From Chryseobacterium sp. (GTDB lineage: Bacteria; Bacteroidota; Bacteroidia; Flavobacteriales; Weeksellaceae), in assembly GCA_018260475.1 (NCBI GenBank), contig JAGLBA010000002.1, positions 62,001 to 126,000 of the forward strand: a stretch of 64,000 nt of DNA, in the 5' to 3' direction. This document shows positions 63,598 through 64,000 of the stretch, piece by piece (positions within the stretch are counted from its first letter, which is position 1; every line of letters starts with the position of its first letter). Position numbers and translations under genes: made by a program. The notes under the pieces are model-generated. The model worked only from the letters and a program-made list of their open reading frames with translations, searched no databases and had not been told where the DNA came from.

Positions 63598-63605
63598 CAA
63601 AAATA
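63598..63605 (-). promoter_or_regulatory. Promoter -7 box, near-leaderless mRNA of the DigH-like gene
   Basis: TATTTTTG on the minus strand, five bases before the chosen ATG. It excludes the earlier in-frame ATG at 63625. Confidence 0.6.
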
Positions 63606-63637
63606 AGATATTTTAGGGAAGACATTTTCTATTTCAA

Positions 63638-63667
63638 CAAAAAAACCTCCCGAAATCGGAAGGTTTT
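63638..63667 (-). terminator. Terminator of typA
   Basis: Minus-strand stem AAAACCTTCCGA/TCGGGAGGTTTT with loop TT, then TTTTGTTG. About 20 bases past the typA stop. Confidence 0.8.
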
Positions 63668-63686
63668 AGTACTTATAAATTTGAGA

Positions 63687-64000
63687 CTAAGACTTAGCAC
63701 CTCTTTCTACACGTTTTCTATCGTTTTCAGAAAGAATTTTCTTACGCATTCTGATGAAGTTTGGAGTTACCTCGATGGCCTCATCAGCTTGGATATATTC
63801 CATGCATTCTTCCAATGAGAACTGGATTTTCGGAGCAATGCTGCCATCCTTATCTTTACCGGAAGCGCGCATGTTATTCAATTGTTTCGCTTCCACGATG
63901 TTTACAACCAAATCACCCGGCTTGTTTTGTTCCCCCACGATCATACCTTCGTAGATTTCCTCTCCCGGATCAACAAAGAATTTACCTCTATCTTGTAATT
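63687..64000 (-). CDS. typA: Ribosome-associated GTPase TypA/BipA, C-terminus only
   Basis: The gene enters from beyond the right edge; about 103 C-terminal residues are seen. DPGEEIYEGMIVGEQNKPGD, then LVVNIVEAKQLNNMRASGKD and VEVTPNFIRMRKKILSENDR are the distinctive end of TypA/BipA, including the NMRASGxD loop that reaches the ribosomal A site. TypA helps 50S assembly and stress growth. The ATG at 63944 is internal, not the start. Confidence 0.93.
   Translation of the reverse strand, partial: LQDRGKFFVDPGEEIYEGMIVGEQNKPGDLVVNIVEAKQLNNMRASGKDKDGSIAPKIQFSLEECMEYIQADEAIEVTPNFIRMRKKILSENDRKRVERGAKS

Overview
The window looks like ordinary chromosome from a flavobacterium of the Weeksellaceae (Chryseobacterium/Elizabethkingia group). 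The main reasons are moderately AT-rich DNA, promoters of the Bacteroidetes type (TAnnTTTG at -7, few Shine-Dalgarno sequences), a PafA phosphatase very like that of Elizabethkingia, a fused CcsBA cytochrome c synthase, SDR-type threonine dehydrogenase, and exported proteins that nearly all have Gln directly after the signal-peptidase site. I see no prophage, integron, CRISPR array, rRNA operon or secretion gene cluster.

Layout. 1-11.6 kb: a DEAD-box helicase cut by the window edge, the remains of an alpha/beta hydrolase gene, a metal-site-less NodB-fold protein coupled to threonine dehydrogenase, a TonB-dependent receptor divergent from gamma-glutamyltransferase, then small conserved genes (DUF4197, DUF493, a TIGR01777 epimerase, ArsC, a deoxynucleoside kinase). 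11.7-17.2 kb: a beta-propeller-like secreted protein, a lipoprotein glutaminyl cyclase, the 1122-residue CcsBA and tRNA-Ala(GGC). 17.2-31.9 kb: alcohol dehydrogenase, GNAT, two exported amidohydrolase-like proteins (one without metal ligands), the lysine-catabolic pair lat-pcd, a 52-residue membrane protein, a second GNAT, DUF1203 and Ada with a shared 18-bp upstream element, TsaC and a BamA/TamA-like protein. 32-45 kb: cca, tpx, pnp, a frameshifted GlsB/YeaQ-like gene, hemL, a LysM glucosaminidase, a D-cysteine desulfhydrase-like enzyme, a TTG-initiated ECF sigma factor with a coupled membrane protein, rpoN and asnS. 45-52 kb: small metal-site proteins, a DUF4136 lipoprotein, pafA, a gene graveyard (IS982 transposase and BlaI-like remnants), a methyltransferase, two initiator tRNAs, yciO, yaaA, prmC and a TM2 protein. 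52.7-64 kb: rhomboid protease, parC and parE with a membrane gene between them, an FMN reductase, ychF, ferritin, an RRM protein, a DigH-like lipoprotein and the C-terminus of TypA.

How the parts fit. Most genes are housekeeping: translation (asnS, tsaC, prmC, cca, tRNAs, typA, ychF), RNA decay (pnp, helicase), decatenation (parCE), heme and cytochrome c supply (hemL, ccsBA), redox and metal stress (tpx, yaaA, arsC, ferritin), and envelope work. The glutaminyl cyclase fits the many exported proteins here whose mature N-terminus is Gln.

The parts least explained by known families are: a near-identical 97-bp GC-rich structured repeat in three intergenic sites; the 18-bp element upstream of both ada and the DUF1203 gene; an internal signal-peptide-like segment in CcsBA; a set of catalytically stripped homologues; and predicted start sites so close to ATG that several mRNAs would be leaderless. 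I did not find a convincing new multi-gene system.
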